Shown here: piece by piece, positions 43,228 through 52,857 of the stretch
Numbering within the stretch: position 1 is the first letter of the stretch
Layout of the letters: each line of letters starts with the position of its first letter
Notes under the pieces: model-generated
What the model saw: the letters and a program-made list of their open reading frames with translations, nothing else
Told to the model about the DNA's origin: nothing
The model's database searches: none
Source: JAFGAS01 sp963809875
Lineage (GTDB): Bacteria; Desulfobacterota; Zymogenia; Zymogenales; Zymogenaceae
DNA length: 64,000 bases
Direction: 5' to 3'
NCBI GenBank assembly: GCA_963809875.1
Contig: CAWELC010000005.1
Location: 744,001 to 808,000, forward strand
Made by a program: the position numbers and the translations under genes

Positions 43228-44217
43228 ATGAAGCGGGTAATAACGTTCGGAGAGGCGATTGTCCGGCTCTCCCCTCCCGACCACAGGAGGATAGAGCAGG
43301 CGCGGTCGCTGGATCTTTTTGTGGGCGGGGCCGAGCTCAACGTCGCCGCCGGTCTCGCGCTACTCGGGGTGGGATGCGCATTCGTCACGGCGCTCCCGGG
43401 CACGCCAATCGGAAGGCTCGTGTTATCCGAGATAGCCGGCGCGGGCATCGATGTCAGACACATCGTCCGGCAGCCGGGCGGAAGGGTCGGCATCTGCTTC
43501 GCCGAGCGCGAGACGGGCTCGCGCCCCCCCCGGGTTGTATACGACAGGGACGCGTCGACGATCAGCCGACTGAGGGGGACCGAGATCGACTGGAAGAAGA
43601 TTCTCACGGAGTATGACCATTTTCACACGACCGGTGTTACGCTCGCCCTCGGCTCGGGCTGCCTCGACCTGGCCAAAGGCGCACTGTCCACGGCCAAAAA
43701 ACTCGGACTTTCCACCAGCTTCGATCTGAGCTACCGCTCCCCCCTCTGGGGAGAGGTGAGGGCCCAGGAAACGACAATGCTCCTCATGGACAACATCGAC
43801 CACCTGATCGCGACGGAAGACGACATCATCCGGGTCTTCAAGATCAGGGCCGAGAATCGCGAGGCGCTCGTCCGGGAACTGATCTCGCGCTTCAAGCTGG
43901 AGTCGTGCGCGGTAACCCTCCGGGAGGACCGGTCGGTCATGGAGAGACGCTGGACGGCAATCGCAGCGGACGGCAGGAGCTCGTTTGCCGACAGGAGCTA
44001 CGACCTGGAAATAGTCGACAGCCTCGGTGCCGGTGACGCCTTTGCCGCGGGATATATCTACGGCATCATCACCGGAGACATCTCAATGGGCCTCAAGGTC
44101 GGTAACGCCATGGCGTTTCTCAAGCACTCGGTGCCGGGAGACATGATCGTAGGCGAAATGGAAGAGATCATGGCGCTTGCCCGCGGGGCGAATATGCCGT
44201 CCGGCGCCGGGCGATAG
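43228..44217 (+). CDS. PfkB-family sugar kinase, 2-keto-3-deoxygluconate kinase-like
   Basis: Kinase of 329 residues. Seen: VITFGEAIVRLSPPDHRRIE at the start (the FGE-x-L-x-R-L-S-P form typical of KDG kinases), GGAELNVAAGLALLG, TTGVTLALG, FDLSYRSPLW and the catalytic DSLGAGDAFAAGYIYG. The FDLSYR-LW region is characteristic of 2-keto-3-deoxygluconate kinase, which feeds the Entner-Doudoroff-type breakdown of sugar acids. That suits the IlvD/Edd-type dehydratase at 60226, although 16 kb away. The start at 43228 is chosen by family alignment and the GAGGTG upstream. Confidence 0.87.
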   Translation: MKRVITFGEAIVRLSPPDHRRIEQARSLDLFVGGAELNVAAGLALLGVGCAFVTALPGTPIGRLVLSEIAGAGIDVRHIVRQPGGRVGICFAERETGSRPPRVVYDRDASTISRLRGTEIDWKKILTEYDHFHTTGVTLALGSGCLDLAKGALSTAKKLGLSTSFDLSYRSPLWGEVRAQETTMLLMDNIDHLIATEDDIIRVFKIRAENREALVRELISRFKLESCAVTLREDRSVMERRWTAIAADGRSSFADRSYDLEIVDSLGAGDAFAAGYIYGIITGDISMGLKVGNAMAFLKHSVPGDMIVGEMEEIMALARGANMPSGAGR

Positions 44218-44270
44218 GGCAAGGAAGAGCGCATGCCCCGGGAAACGGGGGCCTCCGCGAGGCAGGGAAG

Positions 44271-44645
44271 CTACGCGACCGCGATGACCTCGATCTCGAT
44301 GTCGTACCCGCCGGGGAGTTCCCTGACCCCAACGGTGCTGCGGGCCGGGGGATTTGACGCGAAGACCTCTCCATAGACCTCGTTCATCCGGGGGAATGTC
44401 CCCATATCGACGAGAAAGACCGTGGTCTTGACCACCTTGCCGAGGTCGGAGCCGGCCGCCGCCAGGATGCGCTCGATATTCTTCAGGATCACCCTTGTCG
44501 CCCGGGGGACGTCTCCCTTTACGGCAGTGCCGGACTCGGGATCGAAGGCCACGTTGCCCGAGACGAAAATCAGGTCACCCGTGCGTACCGCGTGAGAATA
44601 GGGCCCCACCTTGGGGATCCCGGGCGCCTCGATACAGCTCTTCAT
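44271..44645 (-). CDS. ridA: RidA-family enamine/imine deaminase
   Basis: A 124-residue trimeric enzyme that hydrolyses reactive enamines released by PLP enzymes. Seen: KVGPYSHAVRTGDLIFVSGN near the start (family PYSxAV), IERILAAAGSDLGKVVKTTV, and the catalytic Arg in PPARSTVGV. Length and motifs match the family fully. The start at 44645 has TGGAGG six bases upstream; longer in-frame starts are rejected because they only add low-quality sequence. It is convergent with the sugar kinase gene and stands alone on the minus strand. Confidence 0.92.
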   Translation of the reverse strand: MKSCIEAPGIPKVGPYSHAVRTGDLIFVSGNVAFDPESGTAVKGDVPRATRVILKNIERILAAAGSDLGKVVKTTVFLVDMGTFPRMNEVYGEVFASNPPARSTVGVRELPGGYDIEIEVIAVA

Positions 44646-44849
44646 ACCGCCTCCATTTTGCTTCGTATTTCGCGTTTTGCGCTTTTTACCACGACGCGCC
44701 GCGGCGGGACTGCCGATAGCCCCCCGGATTGTCCGCCCGGTTGGACCCCATGTCGCCCCGTGGCGCACCGAATAGTCATCCTCGGTCGAACCTGTCACGT
44801 CCGCTCGACTCTCGGCCGGCACCCCCGGTCGGTGTTGACTATACCCCTA

Positions 44850-46490
44850 TCATTTCTTTTCCAGGAAGAACCTGTTTTTGTGGGCGATATCGACATATTC
44901 GTCGACCTCGCGCTTGATGCGGGCTTCGTCCCACCCGAGGTGTTTGCCCATTGGCCGTGCGACCAGCTCCCCGAGCCGCCTGTGATCGTCCCGTTGATGA
45001 AGCGAAAGGTTAGTGCGCCGAAGCAGGAAATCCTTGGCCCGCGTGATCATCTCGTGGGTAATGCAGTAGTCGAGCTCAGCCCGGATGTATCGCTGGTTGG
45101 GGACGATCCGCTCTCCGAGAGACGCGTCTCGTGCGACCGATTCGAGGATGACAATTCCCCCCCTTCCGTAGTTTCGATAGATGTCGTCGACCGTCGACCT
45201 ATCCAGCGCCGTCCGCGGCGCGGTAGCATCCCACTGATCCCGGGAAATCCCGATCGAGAAGCGGGTCTTAGACAGGCCCCGCCCGGCCGGGGTGATGCCG
45301 GGAGCGCCTGATTTTCCCATAAAGGCCAGGAGCTTGTTGGCCATGGTTCGGAATATGGTGAGCTTTCCTCCAGTCAGCACGAAAAAGCCGGGCGAGGGCT
45401 CATCGATAAACTCGCGGCGGGACGTCTTTGTCTCCGAGACGCCTTCCTCCTTTACCAGGGGCCGGTTGCCCGCGTAGCTCCCGACGAGGTGGTCGATATC
45501 GAAATCGGCGTCGGGGAAGGCATGGTCAACGATGTCCTTAAAATAGTCATATTCCTCGGGCTCGGCGTAACAGTCGTCCAGATTGCCCGAATATTCGGTG
45601 TCGGTAGTACCCACGTAAGTATAATCAGTGTGAGGCAGGACAAAGACGCCCCGACCGTCCACCGGGCTCTTCACGTAGAGCCCGGCCTCGTTGCCGATGG
45701 ACTCCCGCCTGACCACCAGATGGACGCCCTTGCACGGCCGAATCAGGCGCGGCCTCCCTTTGGGGAGGAGATCATCCGTCCAGGGGCCGGAGGCGTTAAC
45801 GACGTTTCTGGCTGCGATGACAATGGTGTTGCCGGTGAGCCGGTCGAGGGTCTCAACTCCAGCGGCCCTGCCGTCCCGATTGACGACTCGAAGGGCCTTC
45901 AGGTAGTTCACGGCGGTTCCGCCAAGATGCACGCCCTCCTTGATGATCTCAAGGGTCAGCCGCGCGTCGTTTATAATACACTCGTACATGAGCTCCCCCG
46001 AGTGGAGCTTCGGAAACTTGATATTGGGCTCATGTTTCATGACCTCCTTCCGGGAGAGGTGGCGGGTGTTTTTGTAGTTGCCAAAGCCTGAGAGGCCGTC
46101 ATAGACGGTGAAATACGTGCGCATGACGGCCGATTCGATCGAGCTGTAATTTGCCCTGATGATGGGGATGGGCTGCGCCAGGTTGGGGAAAGCCCCGCGA
46201 ATCCAGTCGCGCTCGTGGGTCTCTTCCCAGACAAGTCTGAACTCTCCATTGGCGATGTAGCGGGCGCCGCCGTGCGCGAGCCGGGTGCTCTTGGAGGAGG
46301 TCCCGAATGCGAAGTCCTCCTTGTCGATGAGGGCCGCTTTAATGCCCGAAAGTCCACAGGCCCGTAGGACGCCGGCGCCGGTGATCCCGCCGCCGATGAT
46401 CAGGACATCGTACGTCGTCTCGGAAAGCTCCTTAAGATAACGTGCCCGCTCGCGGGCGCTCCAGGTCTTGGGACGATACTCGTTGTTCAT
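44850..46490 (-). CDS. FAD-dependent glycerol-3-phosphate dehydrogenase (GlpA/GlpD type)
   Basis: Oxidises sn-glycerol 3-phosphate to dihydroxyacetone phosphate at the membrane. 546 residues: FAD motif VLIIGGGITGAGVLRACG (about 29-46), SSKSTRLAHGGARYI, the substrate-region ASGPWTDDL, YVGTTDTEYSG, and a C-terminal helical domain ending with a Lys-rich tail. No GlpB or GlpC gene is adjacent, so quinone reduction would be direct or by an unlinked partner. The start at 46490 is taken from the family; RBS weak. A perfect-consensus promoter lies far upstream (46754-46782), giving a leader of about 250 bases. Confidence 0.9.
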   Translation of the reverse strand: MNNEYRPKTWSARERARYLKELSETTYDVLIIGGGITGAGVLRACGLSGIKAALIDKEDFAFGTSSKSTRLAHGGARYIANGEFRLVWEETHERDWIRGAFPNLAQPIPIIRANYSSIESAVMRTYFTVYDGLSGFGNYKNTRHLSRKEVMKHEPNIKFPKLHSGELMYECIINDARLTLEIIKEGVHLGGTAVNYLKALRVVNRDGRAAGVETLDRLTGNTIVIAARNVVNASGPWTDDLLPKGRPRLIRPCKGVHLVVRRESIGNEAGLYVKSPVDGRGVFVLPHTDYTYVGTTDTEYSGNLDDCYAEPEEYDYFKDIVDHAFPDADFDIDHLVGSYAGNRPLVKEEGVSETKTSRREFIDEPSPGFFVLTGGKLTIFRTMANKLLAFMGKSGAPGITPAGRGLSKTRFSIGISRDQWDATAPRTALDRSTVDDIYRNYGRGGIVILESVARDASLGERIVPNQRYIRAELDYCITHEMITRAKDFLLRRTNLSLHQRDDHRRLGELVARPMGKHLGWDEARIKREVDEYVDIAHKNRFFLEKK

Positions 46491-46753
46491 TTCAATACCT
46501 GTTGGGAAAGAAGATGAAGGAATCAGCGGACAGTCTCGCCGAGTGAGCCGACCCGGGGCGGCCCTGAGAAAATGCCGGGACGGGCTGCCTCCGTTGATGC
46601 GGGAGATTGCGGGTCGAGGGAACATCCGGATCCACGACACGTCCGCTTGCGGGTTTGATCTGTTTCGTTTCTTTTAGAGGGTAGAGGGATCGGTGCGGAA
46701 ATCGGGCCATGAAGCATCCTTCCTGCGACGCATGCGTTGAATACGGTAGCTTG

Positions 46754-46782
46754 ATTATAGAAAGAAGGGTAATCTCTGTCAA
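46754..46782 (-). promoter_or_regulatory. consensus sigma-70 promoter (TTGACA-17-TATAAT)
   Basis: On the minus strand both hexamers are perfect and the spacer is 17 bases. It would drive the glycerol-3-phosphate dehydrogenase gene with a leader of about 250 bases (46491-46747) in which I see no gene. Confidence 0.7.
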
Positions 46783-46857
46783 GGATAATTAGAATCGACC
46801 GTGCACGCCCCTGTGTTATCGACTGTAAACGGGAAGATAATTAGTGCTACCGGCGTA

Positions 46858-46886
46858 TTGACGTATGCGGACTTGTGCTATACACT
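46858..46886 (+). promoter_or_regulatory. promoter of the 2-oxoacid oxidoreductase operon
   Basis: TTGACG, 17 bases, TACACT, about 110 bases before the first subunit gene. It is divergent from the promoter at 46754. Confidence 0.5.
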
Positions 46887-46998
46887 TACTATAACAGGTA
46901 CATAGGCCCGTAAAGGCCCAAGGATCCGTGTTGTTCGGTGGAGCGTTCCCCCCCGGGTCTATGCCCGGCATGATGTTTTTCCTTGAGAGGTAACAGCC

Positions 46999-48681
46999 AT
47001 GCAAGAAGGTGACCGAACGATCGTCATCGGAGGTGAAGCGGGACAGGGGTTGGTAACGGTCGGTACGCTGCTATCGAAGATCCTGATCAGGAGCGGATAC
47101 CGCATCATCGTTTCGCAGGACTATCAATCACGCGTCCGCGGAGGACACAACAGCTTTGCCGTGCGCGTTGTCGAGAACGACGCCTCCGGGCCTGCTGAAA
47201 CGATCGATCTCCTCGTCGCCATGGACAAGGCCAGCGTCCAAGTCCACCGGCCACAGATGACCCCCCGTACCGTAGTCATCATAGATGAGGCTTTTGGGAT
47301 GACGGGCGACTCGTTTCTCCTTGTTCCGTATAAGGATCTGGGAGAGAAACGGTACGAGAACACGGTAGCCCTGGGGGTGCTTGGTGTCCTCCTCGGGTTG
47401 AAACGGGAAGCGATAGCGGGGGCGCTGGCAGAGATGTTCGGCAAGAAGGACCCCGCCGTTCTGGAGGGCAACCGCCTGGTGCTGGACGCCGCCTTTCAAT
47501 GGGCGGCCGGGCAATCGGTCCGGCCGCACGAGCTGCCTGCCGTCGGCTCACCGAAGGAATGCCTCATGATGAACGGGAACGACGGAGTCGCCCTCGGTGC
47601 GCTCGCCTCCGGCGTTCGGTTCTGTTCCTTCTATCCCATGACCCCGTCGACCTCCATCGCGCTCAGCCTTGTCGACTGGGGGCAGGCAGCGGGGATCGCG
47701 GTGGAACAGGCCGAGGACGAAATCGCGGCGATCAACATGGCCATCGGGGCCTCCTATGCGGGGGCGCCGGCCATTGTGCCCACGTCCGGCGGCGGGTTTG
47801 CGCTTATGACCGAGGGGGTGGCCCTGGCCGGCATGACCGAGACCCCGGTGGTGATCGTTGTCGGGCAGCGTCCCGGCCCGGCCACGGGACTCCCTACGCG
47901 CACGGAACAGGGGGAGCTGATGTTCGTGCTGCATGCCGGTCATGGCGAGTTTGCGCGGGCGGTCTTTGCCCCCGGTGACGTCACGGAGTGCTTTCACCTT
48001 ACCCGCAAGGCCTTTGACCTTGCCGCCCGCTTCCAGGGGCCGGTCTTCATCCTGACGGATCAATATGTGGCCGATTCCTACCGGGCCGTGGAGCGGTTTG
48101 ACATGGCGGCGCTTAAAGAAGTCCCCTCGGGTATTGTCAATACCCCGCTCGCGGTGCCCTACCGGCGCTACGAGATCACCGAGAGCGGAGTCTCGCCCCG
48201 GCTCCAACCGGGGGCATCGGAGCACCTGGTTGTCGTCGATAGCGATGAGCATACGGAGGACGGGCACATCACCGAAGACCAGGATGTCAGAAACCACATG
48301 GTCGAAAAGAGGTTGAGAAAGTCGGCCGGTATCCTCCGTGAGGTCATCCCTCCCGACTACTCGGGTCCGGACGCGCCGGAGCTGCTGCTCGTGTCATGGG
48401 GATCGACCAAGGGAGCGGTCCTTGAGGCCGCCCGCCTGCTCCGGGACTGGGGGAAGGCGACGGCAGCGCTCACCTTTTCCCAGGTCTGGCCGCTGCTTCC
48501 CGAACAGTTCCTCGGACGCCTGGAGGCGGCAGGCGAGGTCGCGATCGTCGAGAGCAATGCCACGGGACAGTTTGCGGGGGTTATCGCCCGCGAAACCGGA
48601 TTTACGGTGCATAAACGACTGCTCCGGTATGACGGCCTGCCCGTGACGGCGGCCTTCATCACCGGACGGATCGCCGGATAG
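46999..48681 (+). CDS. 2-oxoacid:ferredoxin oxidoreductase, fused gamma-alpha subunit
   Basis: Part of an enzyme that oxidatively decarboxylates a 2-oxoacid to acyl-CoA with ferredoxin. 560 residues in two parts: an N-terminal gamma domain (VIGGEAGQGLVTVGTLLSKI, SRVRGGHNSFAVRV) and from about residue 190 the alpha domain (GNDGVALGALASGVRFCSFY, YPMTPSTSI, EDEIAAINMAIGASYAGAPA, QRPGPATGLPT). The gamma-alpha fusion is typical of KorA-type proteins for 2-oxoglutarate or branched 2-oxoacids. No ferredoxin gene or delta subunit lies here. Start supported by GAGAGG. The beta-subunit gene follows after 14 bases. Confidence 0.93.
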   Translation: MQEGDRTIVIGGEAGQGLVTVGTLLSKILIRSGYRIIVSQDYQSRVRGGHNSFAVRVVENDASGPAETIDLLVAMDKASVQVHRPQMTPRTVVIIDEAFGMTGDSFLLVPYKDLGEKRYENTVALGVLGVLLGLKREAIAGALAEMFGKKDPAVLEGNRLVLDAAFQWAAGQSVRPHELPAVGSPKECLMMNGNDGVALGALASGVRFCSFYPMTPSTSIALSLVDWGQAAGIAVEQAEDEIAAINMAIGASYAGAPAIVPTSGGGFALMTEGVALAGMTETPVVIVVGQRPGPATGLPTRTEQGELMFVLHAGHGEFARAVFAPGDVTECFHLTRKAFDLAARFQGPVFILTDQYVADSYRAVERFDMAALKEVPSGIVNTPLAVPYRRYEITESGVSPRLQPGASEHLVVVDSDEHTEDGHITEDQDVRNHMVEKRLRKSAGILREVIPPDYSGPDAPELLLVSWGSTKGAVLEAARLLRDWGKATAALTFSQVWPLLPEQFLGRLEAAGEVAIVESNATGQFAGVIARETGFTVHKRLLRYDGLPVTAAFITGRIAG

Positions 48682-48695
48682 GAGGGACACTTCCC

Positions 48696-49547
48696 ATGGT
48701 AACCATAGAAGATTACGGGACATATGAGACCGCCTGGTGTCCCGGATGCGGTAACTTCTCCATCCTGGACGCGGTCAAGAAAGCCCTTGTCGGCATGAAG
48801 CTGGCTCCTCACCAGGTCCTCTTCGTATCGGGGATCGGCCAGGCGGCCAAGGCGCCCCACTACCTCAACGCCAACGTCTTTAACGGCCTGCACGGAAGGG
48901 GACTGCCCGTGGCGACGGGCGCCAAGATCGCCAATCCGGACCTGATCGTCATTGCGGAGAGCGGCGACGGGTGCGTATACGGCGAAGGGGGTAACCACTT
49001 TCTGGCGGCGATACGGCGCAACATCGACCTGACGCTCATCGTCCATAACAACCAGGTCTACGGTCTCACCAAGGGCCAGGCCAGCCCGACGAGCATGGAG
49101 GGTTTCGTTACCAAGGCCCAGCCTGAAGGCGTGATCTCGGCGCCGTTTAACCCCGTCGCCGTAGCCACGGCTATGGGTGCCAACTTCGTGGCCCGCGGCT
49201 TTTCCGGTATGGTCGATCACCTCAGCGACCTGATTGCGCAGGCAGTCGCCCACCCGGGTTTCGCGCTCGTCGACGTGCTGCAGCCCTGCGTCTCCTTTAA
49301 CAAGGTCAACACATTCGGGTGGTACAAGCAGCGTGTCAAAGATCTCGCGCCCGGTTACGACCCCGCTGATTTCGAGGCGGCCATGAAGACGGCGATGGTT
49401 TTCGGTGAAACGATTCCGATCGGCGTGATCTTCAAGAATAGCCAGCCGACCTTTATCGAGCGCCAGCCCGTATCGTCACAGGGACCGCCGATCAAGAGGG
49501 CGTTCGATCCGGAAGTGATAAAGCGGGTGATGGATAGCTTCAGGTAG
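48696..49547 (+). CDS. 2-oxoacid:ferredoxin oxidoreductase beta subunit
   Basis: The TPP-binding subunit, 283 residues. Seen: TAWCPGCGNFSILDAVKKAL at the start (Cys pair of the family, part of the Fe-S site), VSGIGQAAKAPHYLNAN, AESGDGCVYGEGGNH (TPP/magnesium motif G-D-G with a later Asn in NNQVYGLTKGQ), and QPCVSFNKVNTFGWY. Translation follows an AGGAGG and is coupled with the alpha subunit. Together they form a KorAB-like enzyme without a delta subunit. The natural substrate (2-oxoglutarate, pyruvate or a branched 2-oxoacid) is not evident. Confidence 0.93.
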   Translation: MVTIEDYGTYETAWCPGCGNFSILDAVKKALVGMKLAPHQVLFVSGIGQAAKAPHYLNANVFNGLHGRGLPVATGAKIANPDLIVIAESGDGCVYGEGGNHFLAAIRRNIDLTLIVHNNQVYGLTKGQASPTSMEGFVTKAQPEGVISAPFNPVAVATAMGANFVARGFSGMVDHLSDLIAQAVAHPGFALVDVLQPCVSFNKVNTFGWYKQRVKDLAPGYDPADFEAAMKTAMVFGETIPIGVIFKNSQPTFIERQPVSSQGPPIKRAFDPEVIKRVMDSFR

Positions 49548-49770
49548 CACAAAAAAAGTTCTCATCGTGACGCCGTCGGTATATAAAGAACTTGTCTTGC
49601 CGGCACATCTCTTGTACAATACCGCCCGAATAGACCTGCCTTTTGCGGGGAGCACAGGCAGGCCGCTTTTTTGGATGCAGCCGATCCCGGCCCGCCGCTT
49701 CATCACGCTGAACGGCGAAACGTTCGTATTTCGCAGGGAACTCGTCGATGGTGGAGCCATGGAGTAAGGT

Positions 49771-50388
49771 ATGATTCATAAGAACGTTGTCACCGATTTT
49801 TCTCGTAAGGCCGTTGAGCCCGTCGTGGATACGACGGCCTATATTCACGAGCTTGCCGCCGTTATCGGTAACGTCTTCATTGGAAAGCGCGTTATGGTGT
49901 CGCCGTTCGCGTCGGTACGTGGAGATGAGGGCGGGCCCCTGCTCGTCAATGATGAATCCAATATCCAGGACGGGGTCATCATTCACGCCCTGGAGACCGA
50001 GCATGAGGGACACGCGGTCGAAAAGAACCTCGTTGATCACGACGGAAAGAAATACGCCGTCTACGTCGGCAGGCGCGTATCGCTGGCCCATCAGGCCCAG
50101 ATCCACGGGCCCGCCTATGTCGGCGACGACACCTTTATCGGAATGCAGTCCCTCGTTTTTAAGTCGAGGGTCGGCAGCGGGTGCGTTGTGGAGCCCGGGT
50201 GTGTCCTTTTGGGGGTAACGGTGGCCGACGGTCGATATGTTCCGTGCGGGACTATTCTCAAGGACCAGTCGGACGCAGATGATCTTCCCGACATAACCGA
50301 AGACTACGCTTTCAAAGACCTCAACAGGGGGGTGGTGCACGTCAATACCTCTCTGGCTGACGGCTACAAAAAGAGCGGTATCAGATAA
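49771..50388 (+). CDS. gamma-class carbonic anhydrase-like left-handed beta-helix protein
   Basis: A 205-residue trimeric hexapeptide-repeat protein. Repeats such as AAVIGNVFIGKRVMVSPFAS and GPAYVGDDTFIGMQSLVFKS form the beta-helix. The three zinc ligands of gamma carbonic anhydrases are present: His72 in IIHALE, His107 and His112 in LAHQAQIHGP; Arg50 and Asp52 in VRGDEG and Gln66 in NIQDG also match. CO2 hydration is thus plausible, useful beside a CO2-releasing oxidoreductase and PEP carboxylase. An in-between frame at 49567-49767 is not accepted as a gene. Start supported by GGAG and AAGGT. Confidence 0.88.
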   Translation: MIHKNVVTDFSRKAVEPVVDTTAYIHELAAVIGNVFIGKRVMVSPFASVRGDEGGPLLVNDESNIQDGVIIHALETEHEGHAVEKNLVDHDGKKYAVYVGRRVSLAHQAQIHGPAYVGDDTFIGMQSLVFKSRVGSGCVVEPGCVLLGVTVADGRYVPCGTILKDQSDADDLPDITEDYAFKDLNRGVVHVNTSLADGYKKSGIR

Positions 50389-50428
50389 ATCGAAAGAGGG
50401 CCCCATCGGTAACATGGAAAGGGTATAG

Positions 50429-52700
50429 ATGGAAGAAGAAATTAAGACGACGACTGAAGTCCCCGTCATGACGGACGGACAGCTGCGGGAAAGACATATC
50501 GTGCTCATCGCGCGGGAGCTTTCCCTGAAAACGGGGCAGGTTCAGGCGACGGCCGATCTCCTGGCCGAGGGCGGGACCGTGCCCTTTATCGCGCGGTACC
50601 GTAAGGAGGCGACCGGCTCTCTGGATGAGGTGGCGGTCACCGCCGTACGCGATCGATTGGAGCAGCTTTTCGAGCTGGATAAGCGAAGGGCCGCGATCCT
50701 CGCTTCACTCATCGAGAGGGAGCTTCTGACCGATGAGCTCAAGGAAAAGATCATGGCCGCCGATACCATGACGGTGCTGGAGGATATCTACCTCCCCTAT
50801 CGGCCCAAGCGGCGCACTCGCGCCACCATCGCCAGGGAAAAAGGATTGGAGCCGCTGGCGCTTTCCATCATGGCCCAGGAAGAGAACCCGGCGCTCGACG
50901 TGGATGGCGAGGCCTCGGTATATCGTCAGCGAGGAAAAGGGGGTGGGATCCGTCGAGGAGGCCCTGGCCGGCGCCCGCGACATCATCGCCGAGACGATCA
51001 GCGAGCATCAGGACGCACGGGCCCGTATCCGCGAGTTCTTTGCCGAGAAGGGGGATATCACCTCCCGGGCGGCCGAGGGGAAAGAGGAGGAGGGGGCCAA
51101 ATACAAGGACTACTTCGAATGGACCGAGCCGGTCAAGACGGCCCCTTCCCATCGAATCCTCGCGATGCTGCGCGGTGAAAAAGAAAAGTTTTTGAAGCTC
51201 GCCGTCGAGCCTTCCGAAGAGGAAGGAATCAGGATCACCAAAAACCTGTTTGTGAAGAACAAGACGCGGGCGGCCCAGGAGGTCGGGCTTGCCGTCGAGG
51301 ACGGATACAAGAGACTGCTGGCCCCCTCCATCGAAACCGAGATACGGAACGCCCTCAAGGAGAGGGCGGACGGCGAGGCGATCCGGGTCTTTGCCGCAAA
51401 CGTCCGGGAGCTGCTGCTGGCCGCCCCGCTCGGCGAGAAGAGCATTATGGCCATAGACCCCGGCTACCGCACGGGGTGCAAGGTCGTCTGCCTGGACAGC
51501 CAGGGGAAATTCCTCCATTATGAGACGATCTATCCCCATACCGGCGGGCAGCGGGCCGAGGAGGCGGGCAGGATTATCGAGGGCCTTGTGGAGCGGTTCG
51601 GCGCCGAGATCATCGCAGTCGGCAACGGCACCGCGGGCCGGGAGACGGAGTCCTTCGTAAAGGGCCTCTCTTTTTCGCGGCAGATTCCGGTGGTCATCGT
51701 CAACGAGTCGGGCGCGTCCATCTATTCCGCCTCGGAGGCGGCACGCGAGGAATTCCCCGACCATGACGTAACCGTGCGCGGGGCCGTTTCGATCGGAAGA
51801 CGGCTCATGGACCCGCTGGCGGAGCTCGTCAAGATTGATCCCAAGTCGATCGGGGTGGGTCAGTACCAGCACGACGTCGACCAGGGAGCGCTCAGGAAGA
51901 GCCTTGACGACGTGGTGGAAAGCTGCGTTAACGGGGTTGGAGTCGATCTCAACACCGCCAGCAAGCAGCTGCTGACCTATGTTTCCGGACTTGGCCCGAC
52001 CATTGCCAAACGGATTATAGAGTTCAGGAACAACCATGGTCCCTTCTCGTCGCGCGAAGAGATCAGGAAGGTAACCGGCCTGGGACCCAAGGCCTTCGAG
52101 CAGGCGGCGGGGTTTCTGAGGATCAGAAACGCGACCAATCCTCTCGACAAGAGCGCGGTCCACCCGGAGAGCTATTCAATCGTCGACAGGATGGCCGCCG
52201 ACCTGAACTGCTCCGTTTCCGATCTCATGGGAAACGAGGATCTACGGGCGAGGATCACGCTCGATCGGTACGTCAGCGACAAGGTGGGCCTGCCGACGCT
52301 GAGAGACATTATGGCCGAGCTGGCCAAGCCCGGGCGGGACCCGCGGGACCAGTTCGAGCCTTTCTCGTTTGCCGAGGGTGTCAACACGATGGAGGACCTC
52401 GTGGCCGGGATGAAGCTTTCCGGCATCGTCACGAACGTCACAGCGTTCGGGGCCTTCGTCGATATCGGGGTGCACCAGGACGGGCTTGTGCATATCAGCC
52501 AGCTCGCGGACCGGTTCGTGAAGGACCCCTCCGAGGTGGTGAAGGTGCACCAGCGGGTTACCGTCGCGGTCCTCGACGTCGATATCTCCCGCAAACGGAT
52601 CTCGCTTTCAATGAGGAGCGACCCGTTCAAGCGTCCCGAAGTGCCGGCCCGTCCGACGGAGGGGAGGAGTCAGGGGCCCCGCGGAAACGTGAGGCACTGA
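50429..52700 (+). CDS. tex: Tex-family RNA-binding transcription accessory protein (one apparent frameshift)
   Basis: Conserved nucleic-acid-binding protein linked to transcription. Domains in order: N-terminal helical part (ADLLAEGGTVPFIARYRKEA), YqgF/RNase-H-like domain (IMAIDPGYRTGCKVVCLDSQ), helix-hairpin-helix pair (YVSGLGPTIAKRIIEFRNNH, VTGLGPKAFEQAAGFLRI), and C-terminal S1 domain (GIVTNVTAFGAFVDIGVHQD). One extra base near 50930 splits the frame; corrected, the length is 756 residues, normal for Tex. The downstream part alone would lack the N-terminal domain, so one gene is meant. Start supported by AAAGGG, with a terminator at 52728. Confidence 0.9.
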
Positions 52701-52727
52701 GTCTCGGATAGACGCGTGACAGGAAGG

Positions 52728-52757
52728 AAAAGGGCGCGCCGTAAGGCGCGCCCTTTT
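52728..52757 (+). terminator. intrinsic terminator after tex
   Basis: Thirteen-base perfect stem AAAAGGGCGCGCC/GGCGCGCCCTTTT with a GTAA loop, ending in T-rich sequence. It is symmetric and so could work in both directions. Confidence 0.8.
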
Positions 52758-52857
52758 CTATTTGTATAATAACCGACGTCCCGTGCACCTTTTTACCGTA
52801 GTTTCCATCATAAATAACAGGGAGTTATAGTGACACGAAGAAAAGGAGGACGTAACC

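Noticed and set aside
49567..49767. 66-codon open frame between the oxidoreductase and the carbonic anhydrase genes
   Set aside because: GTG start without an RBS, no family features; the gap is better read as a leader of the downstream gene.
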